From: Desulfobulbus sp.
GTDB lineage: Bacteria; Desulfobacterota; Desulfobulbia; Desulfobulbales; Desulfobulbaceae
Length of the DNA stretch: 10,623 nucleotides
Assembly: GCA_011051825.1 (NCBI GenBank)
Contig: DRKH01000300.1
Location: 1 to 10,623 of the forward strand
Direction: 5' to 3'
Part shown: piece by piece, positions 1 to 6,568 of the stretch
How positions within the stretch are numbered: the first letter of the stretch is position 1
Layout: each line of letters begins with the position of its first letter
Translations under genes and position numbers: made by a program
The notes under the pieces: model-generated
Databases searched by the model: none
What the model saw: the letters and a program-made list of their open reading frames with translations, nothing else
Told to the model about the DNA's origin: nothing

Positions 1-4
1 ATCA

Positions 5-31
5 ATCTTGAAACAAGTATCTTGAAACAAG
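5..31. repeat. Two tandem copies of a 13-base repeat past the last gene
   Basis: ATCTTGAAACAAG occurs at 5-17 and again at 19-31, one base apart. Each copy contains the small inverted repeat CTTG-AAA-CAAG. The pair lies 41-67 bases past the stop of the second NHL gene. It may be the edge of a longer array to the left, a protein-binding site for a neighbouring gene, or a weak end-of-transcript structure; the window is too short to tell. Confidence 0.55.
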
Positions 32-71
32 AATCCATTATCCTTCCTGTGTTAATAAATCCGAACCAGCC

Positions 72-1376
72 TTACAGCGGCTGCGGCTGAAAAATCTCTC
101 CAGCCCCGGGAACCGGTTCTTCGGCCCGCCCCTTATCCGGCGTAGCTCCATCGGACGGCGGCTCCTGCTCCTCCGGGGCCGTGAACATCGGAAAGGTGTA
201 GGCAAACTGGACATCCAACACCTGTACCCGATGATTAAAGAGATCGGCCACAAGCAGCTGTCCCTCCCGGTTCAGGGCAAGTCCACTTGGATACTGAAAC
301 CAGCCCGGTGCCCTTCCGAGCCCTCCGAACTCATACATAAACCGCCCGCCCAGGTCATAGATGAGAATCGTATGGCGCATGTAGTCGACAATAAAAACGG
401 CCTTTCGTTTCTCATCAATGACCAGACTTTTCGGCCGACTCATCTTGCCGGTTGAACCGCCCTTGCGACCAAAAGAAAACAGAAACTCCTCGGCTGCATT
501 GTACACGTATACCTTGCTGGTCTCCTCACTCAGCAGGTACAGATGCCCGGTCGAGTCCCGCTTGATATCAACAATTTTAACCGGCCCGATAACTGCAGTT
601 TCTTCCGTTGGTTCCACCGCCTGCACTTTGGGCAGCAGGGCCGGCGGCAGTAATTTTTTCAGCTCATCCTCTTCCTCTGCCGTCTTGCTTTCATCCGAAT
701 CCATGGAGTCGGTCGGCCGGGCCTCCGGATCCAGGGCTTCCGCCTGTTCAAGGGATTCGATGGCCTTGGGATCAACGATACGGTCTTGTGGCTTCAGCCA
801 GTGTAAAAAGCCGCCAGTATCGTCAAGGACCATAACGCCTCTGGTATTGAGACCGCTAATATACATCTTTCCGGTCATTCCGATCACCAGATTACCCGGC
901 GCAAAGTTTTCGCCTTCGGGCATATCGGCAAAGGTAATCTCCCGTTCAGGAAAAAAGGCGGGGTTGTAGATTGTTACCCGGCCCGGCCGGGAAGCGGATT
1001 TTCCCTGACAGACATAGAGATTGTTTTTACTGTCAATATAGATTCCCCTGGGCGCATCCGCACCTCTACCGCCGGCAAGGGAGGCTACCGGAAAAAAATT
1101 AGGCCCATACACTATCACTTTTCCCTCACCGCCCTCCACCACGTAGGTTTCATCCATGGCGAGATCACAGTAGACCGATGACGGGTAGCGCAGGCCGGCG
1201 CCCTGTTCATCGGTGGACAGAATGGTAACCACCCGGACAATGACCTTCCGCGCCCCGCTGTCTTCCTCCCCGTACACGGGGCAAACCACAAGCGGCAGGA
1301 GCCAGGCCGCGACAACGGCCACCAGCAGCGCCTTCCGTACCGGATCAGTGATGGCATTTTCCACAGACACGACCAC
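72..1376 (-). CDS. Secreted NHL-type beta-propeller protein with acidic insert
   Basis: The product is about 434 residues. It has a basic start and a hydrophobic segment at about 17-37 ending near VYG-EE. There is a Cys at the end of the core (LVVC), but Val at -1 makes a lipobox unlikely. Propeller blades are seen at about 65-195 (for example GIYIDSKNNLYVCQG and GKMYISGLNTRGVMVLD) and about 265-392 (YLLSEETSKVYVYN, VFIVDYMRHTILIYD, LLVADLFNHRVQVLD). Between them, residues about 205-262 form an acidic insert rich in Glu, Asp and Pro. The last 35 residues are also acidic and Pro-rich. No heme site is present. Start choices are TTG 1379, GTG 1376, GTG 1370 or GTG 1364; GGAGA at 1385-1389 favours 1376 or 1379. 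All lie inside the end of the 10-heme gene, so the overlap is real. It is probably the propeller partner of that cytochrome. Confidence 0.88.
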   Translation of the reverse strand: MVVSVENAITDPVRKALLVAVVAAWLLPLVVCPVYGEEDSGARKVIVRVVTILSTDEQGAGLRYPSSVYCDLAMDETYVVEGGEGKVIVYGPNFFPVASLAGGRGADAPRGIYIDSKNNLYVCQGKSASRPGRVTIYNPAFFPEREITFADMPEGENFAPGNLVIGMTGKMYISGLNTRGVMVLDDTGGFLHWLKPQDRIVDPKAIESLEQAEALDPEARPTDSMDSDESKTAEEEDELKKLLPPALLPKVQAVEPTEETAVIGPVKIVDIKRDSTGHLYLLSEETSKVYVYNAAEEFLFSFGRKGGSTGKMSRPKSLVIDEKRKAVFIVDYMRHTILIYDLGGRFMYEFGGLGRAPGWFQYPSGLALNREGQLLVADLFNHRVQVLDVQFAYTFPMFTAPEEQEPPSDGATPDKGRAEEPVPGAGEIFQPQPL

Positions 1377-2532
1377 CAAGCGGATCTCCGATCAGGATAT
1401 ATCTATATTTGGAACCATGGGGATTATGACAGCTTGAGCAGGCGAGCTCCCTCCCCTTGCGAAGGGGGTCCTTGACCCCTTTCAGCGGATGATTGCCCAC
1501 CGGGTGTCCCCGGTCAATCCCCTGCAGACGAGTATGACAACTCACGCAGAGCTCATTGATGGGCTTATACAACTGGAACGGGTTGGCCTCGGCATGGGGA
1601 TCATGACAGGCAATGCAGCCGCTTCCCTCAATGATGCCATGGGTGACAAAGTCCAGGGACTTTTTCAGGGACTTTTTCTTATCGGAATGGCATTCCACGC
1701 AAAGCTCGGCCCGGCCATCGGCCCACAGCTGAAACTTATATGCATCGCCATGGGGATCGTGACAAACCGTACAGTCCCCGAACTTAAACGGGCCGTGCAG
1801 AAATTTTTTATTCATCAGCCTGGTCTTGTTCACATGGCAGTCAAAACAGAGTTGCGCCCGCCTGCGAAAGGGTATTGTTATTTTAGTTTTTTCGCCTTCC
1901 CTGGTATGACAGGCCATGCAGTCCACATTGGCCGAAGGCCCGTGCAGCCATTTTTCCTTGGTAATCAGGCGGCGATGACAGGAAAAACAAAGCGGACTGA
2001 ACCGTGGATCCTTTGCCGACCGAGCGACATCCAGGCCGGAATCCTCAGGCAACTTCTCCGTATGACAGGGCAGACAGGTGGTCGGAACCACCTTTTTGCG
2101 GTGAAAGAGAAAGGCCTGCGGATCTTCAAAGTCAACACTGGTCAATGTATGCACCGGCCGGTATCGTATGGTCAGCTTTTCTTCTCCGGGCTCAAAAACA
2201 AAGGTATTGAGCCCGGATTTCAGTTTCAACCGATAATGGACATACAGGGACTGTTGTTTCTTCCATATTCCGACCGGGCGAATCTCTTTGCCCGTTGCTG
2301 ACGATCCCGTGCGTTCATGAACCCGCAGACCGGAGGCTTCATCGCTGTCGGCCACCTGTACAACCAAATGGATAACAGCCCGCCTGGCCTGGAGTATGAC
2401 CGGATCCGCCGGCACCGGCGTCAGGATAGTATAGGATTCAGCCTGACCAGCAGGCAGCAGGCACAACCAGAACAGGGTGGCCGCCAGGATATGAGTCATC
2501 GAAAAACGTTGTCTGAAGATGCAATTCAACAT
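1345..2532 (-). CDS. 10-heme cytochrome c with N-terminal beta-rich domain
   Basis: With the ATG at 2532 the product is 395 residues. A signal peptide ends near residue 31 (PAGQA-ES). Residues about 33-130 hold no heme and look like a beta-sandwich or Ig-like domain, with alternating strands such as AVIHLVVQVADS, SLYVHYRLKLKS and FVFEPGEEKLTIRY. Ten CXXCH motifs follow from C153 to C390, ending as CGKCHH at the C-terminus. Several are in CHDPH or CHNPHG pairs, so the heme part belongs to the doubled-CXXCH type. The frame is open further upstream to 2652, but that extension is Arg-rich, lacks an export signal and would put the signal peptide inside the protein, so I reject it. The ribosome site before 2532 is weak; an ATG at 2499 would also keep a signal peptide. 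The beta domain may dock the cytochrome to a partner or surface, which is inference. Confidence 0.92.
   Translation of the reverse strand: MLNCIFRQRFSMTHILAATLFWLCLLPAGQAESYTILTPVPADPVILQARRAVIHLVVQVADSDEASGLRVHERTGSSATGKEIRPVGIWKKQQSLYVHYRLKLKSGLNTFVFEPGEEKLTIRYRPVHTLTSVDFEDPQAFLFHRKKVVPTTCLPCHTEKLPEDSGLDVARSAKDPRFSPLCFSCHRRLITKEKWLHGPSANVDCMACHTREGEKTKITIPFRRRAQLCFDCHVNKTRLMNKKFLHGPFKFGDCTVCHDPHGDAYKFQLWADGRAELCVECHSDKKKSLKKSLDFVTHGIIEGSGCIACHDPHAEANPFQLYKPINELCVSCHTRLQGIDRGHPVGNHPLKGVKDPLRKGRELACSSCHNPHGSKYRYILIGDPLGGRVCGKCHH
1385..1389 (-). promoter_or_regulatory. Probable ribosome binding site of the second NHL gene
   Basis: GGAGA on the minus strand lies inside the 10-heme gene, 5 bases from TTG 1379 and 8 bases from GTG 1376. 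It favours one of these two over the GTG codons at 1370 and 1364. Confidence 0.5.
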
Positions 2533-2594
2533 AATAATTTTATCCGAGAATGGATTGCGGAGCTGTGTCGTTTCGGGTTTCGGGTATAAAGCTT

Positions 2595-2640
2595 CCCGCC
2601 TCCGGCGGTGTTGTATGCTCTTGTTACACCGCTCTGCGGG
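2595..2640. repeat. Nested inverted repeat in the gap before the 10-heme gene
   Basis: Outer arms CCCGC (2595-2599) and GCGGG (2636-2640) enclose inner arms GCGGTGT (2605-2611) and ACACCGC (2626-2632) around a 14-base loop, with internal bulges of 5 and 3 bases. All 12 pairs are perfect. It lies in the 186-base stretch 2533-2718, the longest gene-free stretch in the window. No T-run follows on the minus strand, so it is not a classic intrinsic terminator. It could be an RNA fold that controls or protects the downstream message, or a protein-binding site. I see no convincing -35/-10 pair in this gap. Confidence 0.6.
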
Positions 2641-2718
2641 TAAACGAGACACCTGAAACAGAACATTTTCATCGTTCGTTGTGGCCGCGGGGCATACTGG
2701 TTATCCGGTAAGCTCAAC

Positions 2719-4161
2719 TCAGTTCATAACGGCAATACCGGCCGGCCGGGCACCGAGCTGAATGCTGCCCAGCGACTTCATGGTGACAGGGTCGATAATG
2801 GTTATTGACTGATGGTCTTCATTGCCGACATAGATCAATTTCCGATTCGGGACATCGACCAGCTCAAGCGGACGACCGGACAGGGAGATGGCTCTTGTTA
2901 CCCCCAGTTGACCGGGCCGCAGCATGGAAATGGATTTCGACCCATAGTCGGTTACATAGATCATGTTGTCAAGCGCCAGAATACGCCTGGGGCTGAACCC
3001 CACCGGAATCCTCCTTACTATCCGCCCCTGTACCAGATCATACTGCAAAACCGTATTGGAACCCGATTCCGCAATATAGAGCAATCGGTCCTTCCAGACA
3101 GCAAGCCCCTCCGGCCGGACCGAGGTCGAGATGGTCCGTACCGGGCTCAGCTGTTCCGGATCAACCAGCACCACGGTCTGGGACAGGGAAAAAGATACGG
3201 CCAGCAGATTCCATTTTTTCATGTAGAGGATATACACCGGTCCGTACCCCAACCGTGCCCGCAGGTCAACATTGCCTGACTGCAGGTCCATTCGCAGGAT
3301 ATTCCCCCGTTTTCGATCAATGAGGTACGCCCGCCTGCCGGCCGGTCCCAGAGCCATATGGGTGGGTTTACCGCTCATGGACAGACGATAGGTTTCCACC
3401 ACCCTGTTTGCGGCGGCGGCAATACGTTTAACGCCCAGGTCTTCAGGAGTCAGGGCATACAGATTTTCGGCCGGGACATATGGTGCCCTGAACAGATAGG
3501 TCGGGCCACCGGCCACGCCCAGCGAATCAAGAACCCGGTTCTTGTCCGTACGAATCATGAAAACGGTGTCGATATCCGGACAGGCGACATAGGCAACGTC
3601 GGCAATAAGATTTTTCAACCTGGGGGCAAGTTGAAAAACAGGTGTAAAGCCGGTCCGTTCGACAAGCGAGGCCTGAACATCCCAGGACAGAAAGAGCGAG
3701 CGCGAATCTCCTTTTCCAATATACAGGGGAGCAGGAATCCCGACCTCAACGACCGATGTTTCCGGAACCAGGGGGATTTGTTCATCCATTGCCTGCCGCA
3801 GGGATGCGGAGGCCAGGGTCACTCGAAGGCGTAGATAGTATCCCGGCGCAAGAGACGATCTGGCTACAAATACCTGTCCATCTCCTATTGTGCCGGAACG
3901 AACCGTGACCACTCCGGCGGTAAGCGGCTGCCAGCTGCCACTGTCGGACAGGAGTTCGATTTCGCGGATCCGCATCTCCAGATCAGGCCCTCTGGCCTCT
4001 TTTAAATTGAGAAAGAGGGAAAGTCTGCCATTGCCGGACCGCATCGCCGGAGACGAACCGGAGGATGAATGGCCCGGGGGCGCGCACCCTGAAAATACCA
4101 GCAGAACAACCAACAGGAAGACACCGGAGAAGTCCTTTGCCGGGCTGCGTGTACAAATCAA
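2719..4161 (-). CDS. Probable lipoprotein with YVTN-like beta-propeller
   Basis: The product is 480 residues. The N-terminus has a hydrophobic run followed by VFSGC with Cys26, which fits a lipobox although Phe at -3 is unusual; the following Ser/Gly-rich stretch fits a lipid-anchored tether. Residues about 46-185 look like a beta-sandwich, with the pattern of DUF4382-type domains (RLSLFLNL, then IREIELL and SLAPGYYLRLRV); that assignment is tentative. Residues about 190-480 carry propeller repeats of YVTN type, for example RAYLIDRKRGNILRMDL, LLYIAESGSNTVLQYDL, IYVTDYGSKSISML and IYVGNEDHQSITIIDP. There is no heme motif. The start is a TTG at 4161-4159 that overlaps the TGA of the 8-heme gene (TTGA), with AAGGAGG five bases upstream, so translation is probably coupled. 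It may anchor or organise cytochromes at the outer membrane, which is an inference from context. Confidence 0.88.
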   Translation of the reverse strand: MICTRSPAKDFSGVFLLVVLLVFSGCAPPGHSSSGSSPAMRSGNGRLSLFLNLKEARGPDLEMRIREIELLSDSGSWQPLTAGVVTVRSGTIGDGQVFVARSSLAPGYYLRLRVTLASASLRQAMDEQIPLVPETSVVEVGIPAPLYIGKGDSRSLFLSWDVQASLVERTGFTPVFQLAPRLKNLIADVAYVACPDIDTVFMIRTDKNRVLDSLGVAGGPTYLFRAPYVPAENLYALTPEDLGVKRIAAAANRVVETYRLSMSGKPTHMALGPAGRRAYLIDRKRGNILRMDLQSGNVDLRARLGYGPVYILYMKKWNLLAVSFSLSQTVVLVDPEQLSPVRTISTSVRPEGLAVWKDRLLYIAESGSNTVLQYDLVQGRIVRRIPVGFSPRRILALDNMIYVTDYGSKSISMLRPGQLGVTRAISLSGRPLELVDVPNRKLIYVGNEDHQSITIIDPVTMKSLGSIQLGARPAGIAVMN

Positions 4162-5465
4162 AATGCCCTCCTTGAGGTGCCGGCACTACTCCCCACCGTG
4201 ATATTGATTACCGCCCCATGATAATGGCAGTTATCACAGTTGATGGGACCGGGCGGGCCGGGAGGATGACAGAGATTGCATTGAACCCCTGCAAGTGAAC
4301 CGCCGTACGGTGCATCAGCACTCACATGGTGAACGTAACGCCAGATATTTGGTTGGCCGTTATACGCAGGAGGGTACAGCCCCGCATCTTCAGCATCCTT
4401 ATCATCCAGGTGGCACTTCTTGCACAGATAACTCCAGTCCGGGGTCTGATAGGTGGCAATGGTTCCATCCAGGGCACTGCCGTTCACCCAGCGCCTGATC
4501 AACATCACATTGGGTGAGCCATGCGGTTCATGGCAGTTGAGGCAGGAGAGAACATAATCACCACCTGTGCCAAAGGGCGGCTTGACATCCAGGCCGCCGT
4601 CCATGGGCAGCAGACCGTGTTTATCACCAGTGTTACTCCAGTCTATGGGCAGTAGGTTCCGGCCCAGACCGGTACTGAAAATCGTATCGGTCGTGTTGTG
4701 GCAATCCGTACAGAAAGCGACATAATCCGGAGTCGCATTTCTACCGCTTATTGCATCGGAACTGGCACCCGGCTCCCGATCGGTCAGGCCTGTGGAGCAG
4801 TAGGGCGGTTCATACCTGGTGTTGTATACGCTACCCATGGTTTCGATGGTCCCCCAGAGCTTGAAATGATCCGTCGGCCTGGACATGACCGACAGGGTCG
4901 GGTCATCGGGGACGGTCCAGTTTCTTTTGGCAAGGTGCGGGTTATGGCAGGAGTCGCAGGGGCTGGAATCGCCTTTAAACCAGGCAAATCGACCGGTGGA
5001 AAAATTCCGGATATCATTCAAGTTATGGTAGGAGGTCTGGTTCATGGTCGACATGATGGAGGTTGTATCCACAGAGGCGCAGCCAAAAGCTGCACTGAAA
5101 TCATTGTTGGTCACCGGCTGCACGGAACCGCTGTCGTTGTGACAGTAAAAGCAGAAACTGTCGGCCTCGGCATACGGGCCGGTCTGCCGGGCGCTGTCGA
5201 AGTTGGTGGCAAACAGGGCAAAGGGCATGGCCCCGGTAACCGGTGCGGGTTCCGAACCGGCAAAGGAGGCATGCTGTTCATGACAGTGGGCGCAGTTGCC
5301 GCGGGAATAGCCGAACCCGGCAGGCGGACTGTTGCCGATCACCGGGCGAAAAACGCCGTCGGTGGCGGAACCGTGTGCGGAGTCGAGATACGAACCCGCC
5401 CGGGCCGCTGCACCCTGCAGTATGGACAGCAGAAAAATGAGAAAAAATAAAAAAATATTTTTCAT
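4158..5465 (-). CDS. Secreted 8-heme cytochrome c
   Basis: The product is 435 residues with a strongly hydrophobic signal peptide at about 1-22 (MKNIFLFFLIFLLSILQG, then AAARAG). It has eight CXXCH motifs, at C58, C105, C170, C252, C308, C348, C396 and C410, separated by long Gly/Ser/Asp-rich loops rather than by the short repeats of the 26- and 16-heme proteins. The spacing suits a compact folded cytochrome. The last two hemes lie close together in a Pro-Gly-rich segment. Cys129 and Cys223 lie outside heme sites and could form a disulfide. I recall similar proteins in Desulfuromonadales but cannot name an orthologue. The ATG at 5465 has GGAAGG nine bases upstream and lies 21 bases after the OmcS-like stop, so the two were probably made together. 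It may be a partner of the OmcS-like protein. Confidence 0.93.
   Translation of the reverse strand: MKNIFLFFLIFLLSILQGAAARAGSYLDSAHGSATDGVFRPVIGNSPPAGFGYSRGNCAHCHEQHASFAGSEPAPVTGAMPFALFATNFDSARQTGPYAEADSFCFYCHNDSGSVQPVTNNDFSAAFGCASVDTTSIMSTMNQTSYHNLNDIRNFSTGRFAWFKGDSSPCDSCHNPHLAKRNWTVPDDPTLSVMSRPTDHFKLWGTIETMGSVYNTRYEPPYCSTGLTDREPGASSDAISGRNATPDYVAFCTDCHNTTDTIFSTGLGRNLLPIDWSNTGDKHGLLPMDGGLDVKPPFGTGGDYVLSCLNCHEPHGSPNVMLIRRWVNGSALDGTIATYQTPDWSYLCKKCHLDDKDAEDAGLYPPAYNGQPNIWRYVHHVSADAPYGGSLAGVQCNLCHPPGPPGPINCDNCHYHGAVINITVGSSAGTSRRAF
4167..4173 (-). promoter_or_regulatory. Strong ribosome binding site of the propeller lipoprotein gene
   Basis: AAGGAGG on the minus strand, inside the final codons of the 8-heme gene, is 5 bases from the TTG at 4161. 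The strong site supports this rare start codon and the TTGA stop-start overlap. Confidence 0.75.
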
Positions 5466-5486
5466 AGCAAAATGCCTTCCGGCTGA

Positions 5487-6554
5487 TCAATCCTTGCTCG
5501 TATGACAGACTGCGCACCCGTTGTACCCGCCTGCGGGCCAGGCCTTATAATCCCAGCGCAGAGAACTCGTATAGGGTGAGCCATGGGCCCGATGACAGGA
5601 AAGACACATAACCACGGCATCACCCGCCCGGGTATAAATGGTTGTATTCAAGGTCGTGGATACATCAGCCGTGGCCACCGGCGAGATCACTGAATAAGGA
5701 TTGCCCGTACCAGACCCCCCGTTATAGCCCTGGTATTCAGTTGAAGAGGTCGCATTCGACATATCAAAATCCGTCGGGTGACGTATCCACACCCCGCTGC
5801 CGAAGGTACTGCCGGGGGCAATACTGTCAGTACCGTTATGAAAATACTTATGGCAACGGGCGCAGAGCGAACTGATGCTCCCCGAGGCCTGATCACTTTC
5901 CGCACTCCGGTCAAGTCCATAGTACTTGTTATGACGCTGATCCGTGGGATGATACTCATAGTTCCGGTCACCAAAGCCTTGGATTGTATCCAGAAACCGA
6001 TAACTTTTTGCCAGAGTGGTTCCATCCTGCCAGATTGAATGATCCTTATAGTGATGCCCCCCCTTCAGGGCCGGGATCTGTTCCGGTTCCAGCGGGTTGC
6101 CGTGACAGCCCATACTGCCGGCACAGCGCAGCTGCCCGACAAAGCTCCCGTCACCACCGGGAGGAAGGGTCAGGGTTGCATCGGGAACGGCAAGCCCCTC
6201 AACATTGTGGCCCATCCGATCCAGCCCGCTGGAAACCCAGTAAAAATTCCCGCCGGCAAGGGTATTGGAATCCGGCTCGGTACCCGTTGTCCGGTACAGC
6301 GGAGGATTGGTATCGTTGACATAGGGTTCCTCATTGATACCGGTATTCTGCCCGGTGTGACAACCTATACAGTCGGAGATCAGCAGGGCTTGCGTCGGAC
6401 TGCCGCTGTCGCTCACCGTAAGGTTGTTCTGTGAATTATGCATGGTATGACAGTTTACACAGACACCCGTCACCCTCGCCGGGCAGGGAACCGACAGGAC
6501 AGCCAGCAATGCGGTCACTGTCAACAACCCGATGAACCCGGTTTTTTTTCCCAT
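5487..6554 (-). CDS. OmcS-like hexaheme cytochrome c, candidate extracellular filament subunit
   Basis: The product is 355 residues with a signal peptide at about 1-26. Five canonical heme sites lie at C32-H36, C62-H66, C231-H235, C317-H321 and C347-H351. A sixth site at C144-H151 reads CAGSMGCH, with five residues between the cysteines. Order and flanks resemble Geobacter OmcS as I recall it: GVCVNCHTMHNS at heme 1, a GHN motif at 116, GHHY at 167, a CHxxxHN site at heme 4, WIRHP at 257, CLSCHRAHGS at heme 5, and a C-terminal CHTSKD. The long Gly/Ser/Thr/Asn-rich stretches between hemes also fit that family, and enough free histidines remain for six second axial ligands. I prefer the ATG at 6554 to an in-frame TTG at 6563, since GAGG at 6564-6567 lies 9 bases from the ATG and abuts the TTG. 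Filament formation is inferred; this could instead be a monomeric secreted cytochrome. Confidence 0.93.
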   Translation of the reverse strand: MGKKTGFIGLLTVTALLAVLSVPCPARVTGVCVNCHTMHNSQNNLTVSDSGSPTQALLISDCIGCHTGQNTGINEEPYVNDTNPPLYRTTGTEPDSNTLAGGNFYWVSSGLDRMGHNVEGLAVPDATLTLPPGGDGSFVGQLRCAGSMGCHGNPLEPEQIPALKGGHHYKDHSIWQDGTTLAKSYRFLDTIQGFGDRNYEYHPTDQRHNKYYGLDRSAESDQASGSISSLCARCHKYFHNGTDSIAPGSTFGSGVWIRHPTDFDMSNATSSTEYQGYNGGSGTGNPYSVISPVATADVSTTLNTTIYTRAGDAVVMCLSCHRAHGSPYTSSLRWDYKAWPAGGYNGCAVCHTSKD

Positions 6555-6563
6555 AATCCCCAA

Positions 6564-6567
6564 CCTC
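6564..6567 (-). promoter_or_regulatory. Ribosome binding site deciding the OmcS-like start
   Basis: GAGG on the minus strand lies 9 bases from the ATG at 6554 and directly against the alternative TTG at 6563. This makes the ATG start much more likely and leaves a normal signal peptide beginning MGKKTGFIG. Confidence 0.6.
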
Positions 6568-6568
6568 G

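Noticed and set aside
1489..2301. A 270-residue plus-strand open frame
   Set aside because: It is antisense to the 10-heme cytochrome. Its repeated MTG-like phrases are the complement of CXXCH codons, and it has no export signal or recognisable domain.
2595..2640. Inverted repeat as an intrinsic terminator
   Set aside because: No run of T follows on the minus strand, and the loop and bulges are large.
2533..2652. N-terminal extension of the 10-heme cytochrome to 2652
   Set aside because: The extra 40 residues are Arg-rich and would bury the signal peptide. An ATG at 2532 gives a normal exported protein.
2526..2717. A small 63-residue minus-strand frame in the 186-base gap
   Set aside because: It lacks a domain, export signal or good ribosome site, and its composition looks random. 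It runs across the nested inverted repeat.
4698..5450. A 250-residue Gly-rich plus-strand open frame
   Set aside because: It lies fully opposite the 8-heme cytochrome, whose heme sites and signal peptide are unambiguous.
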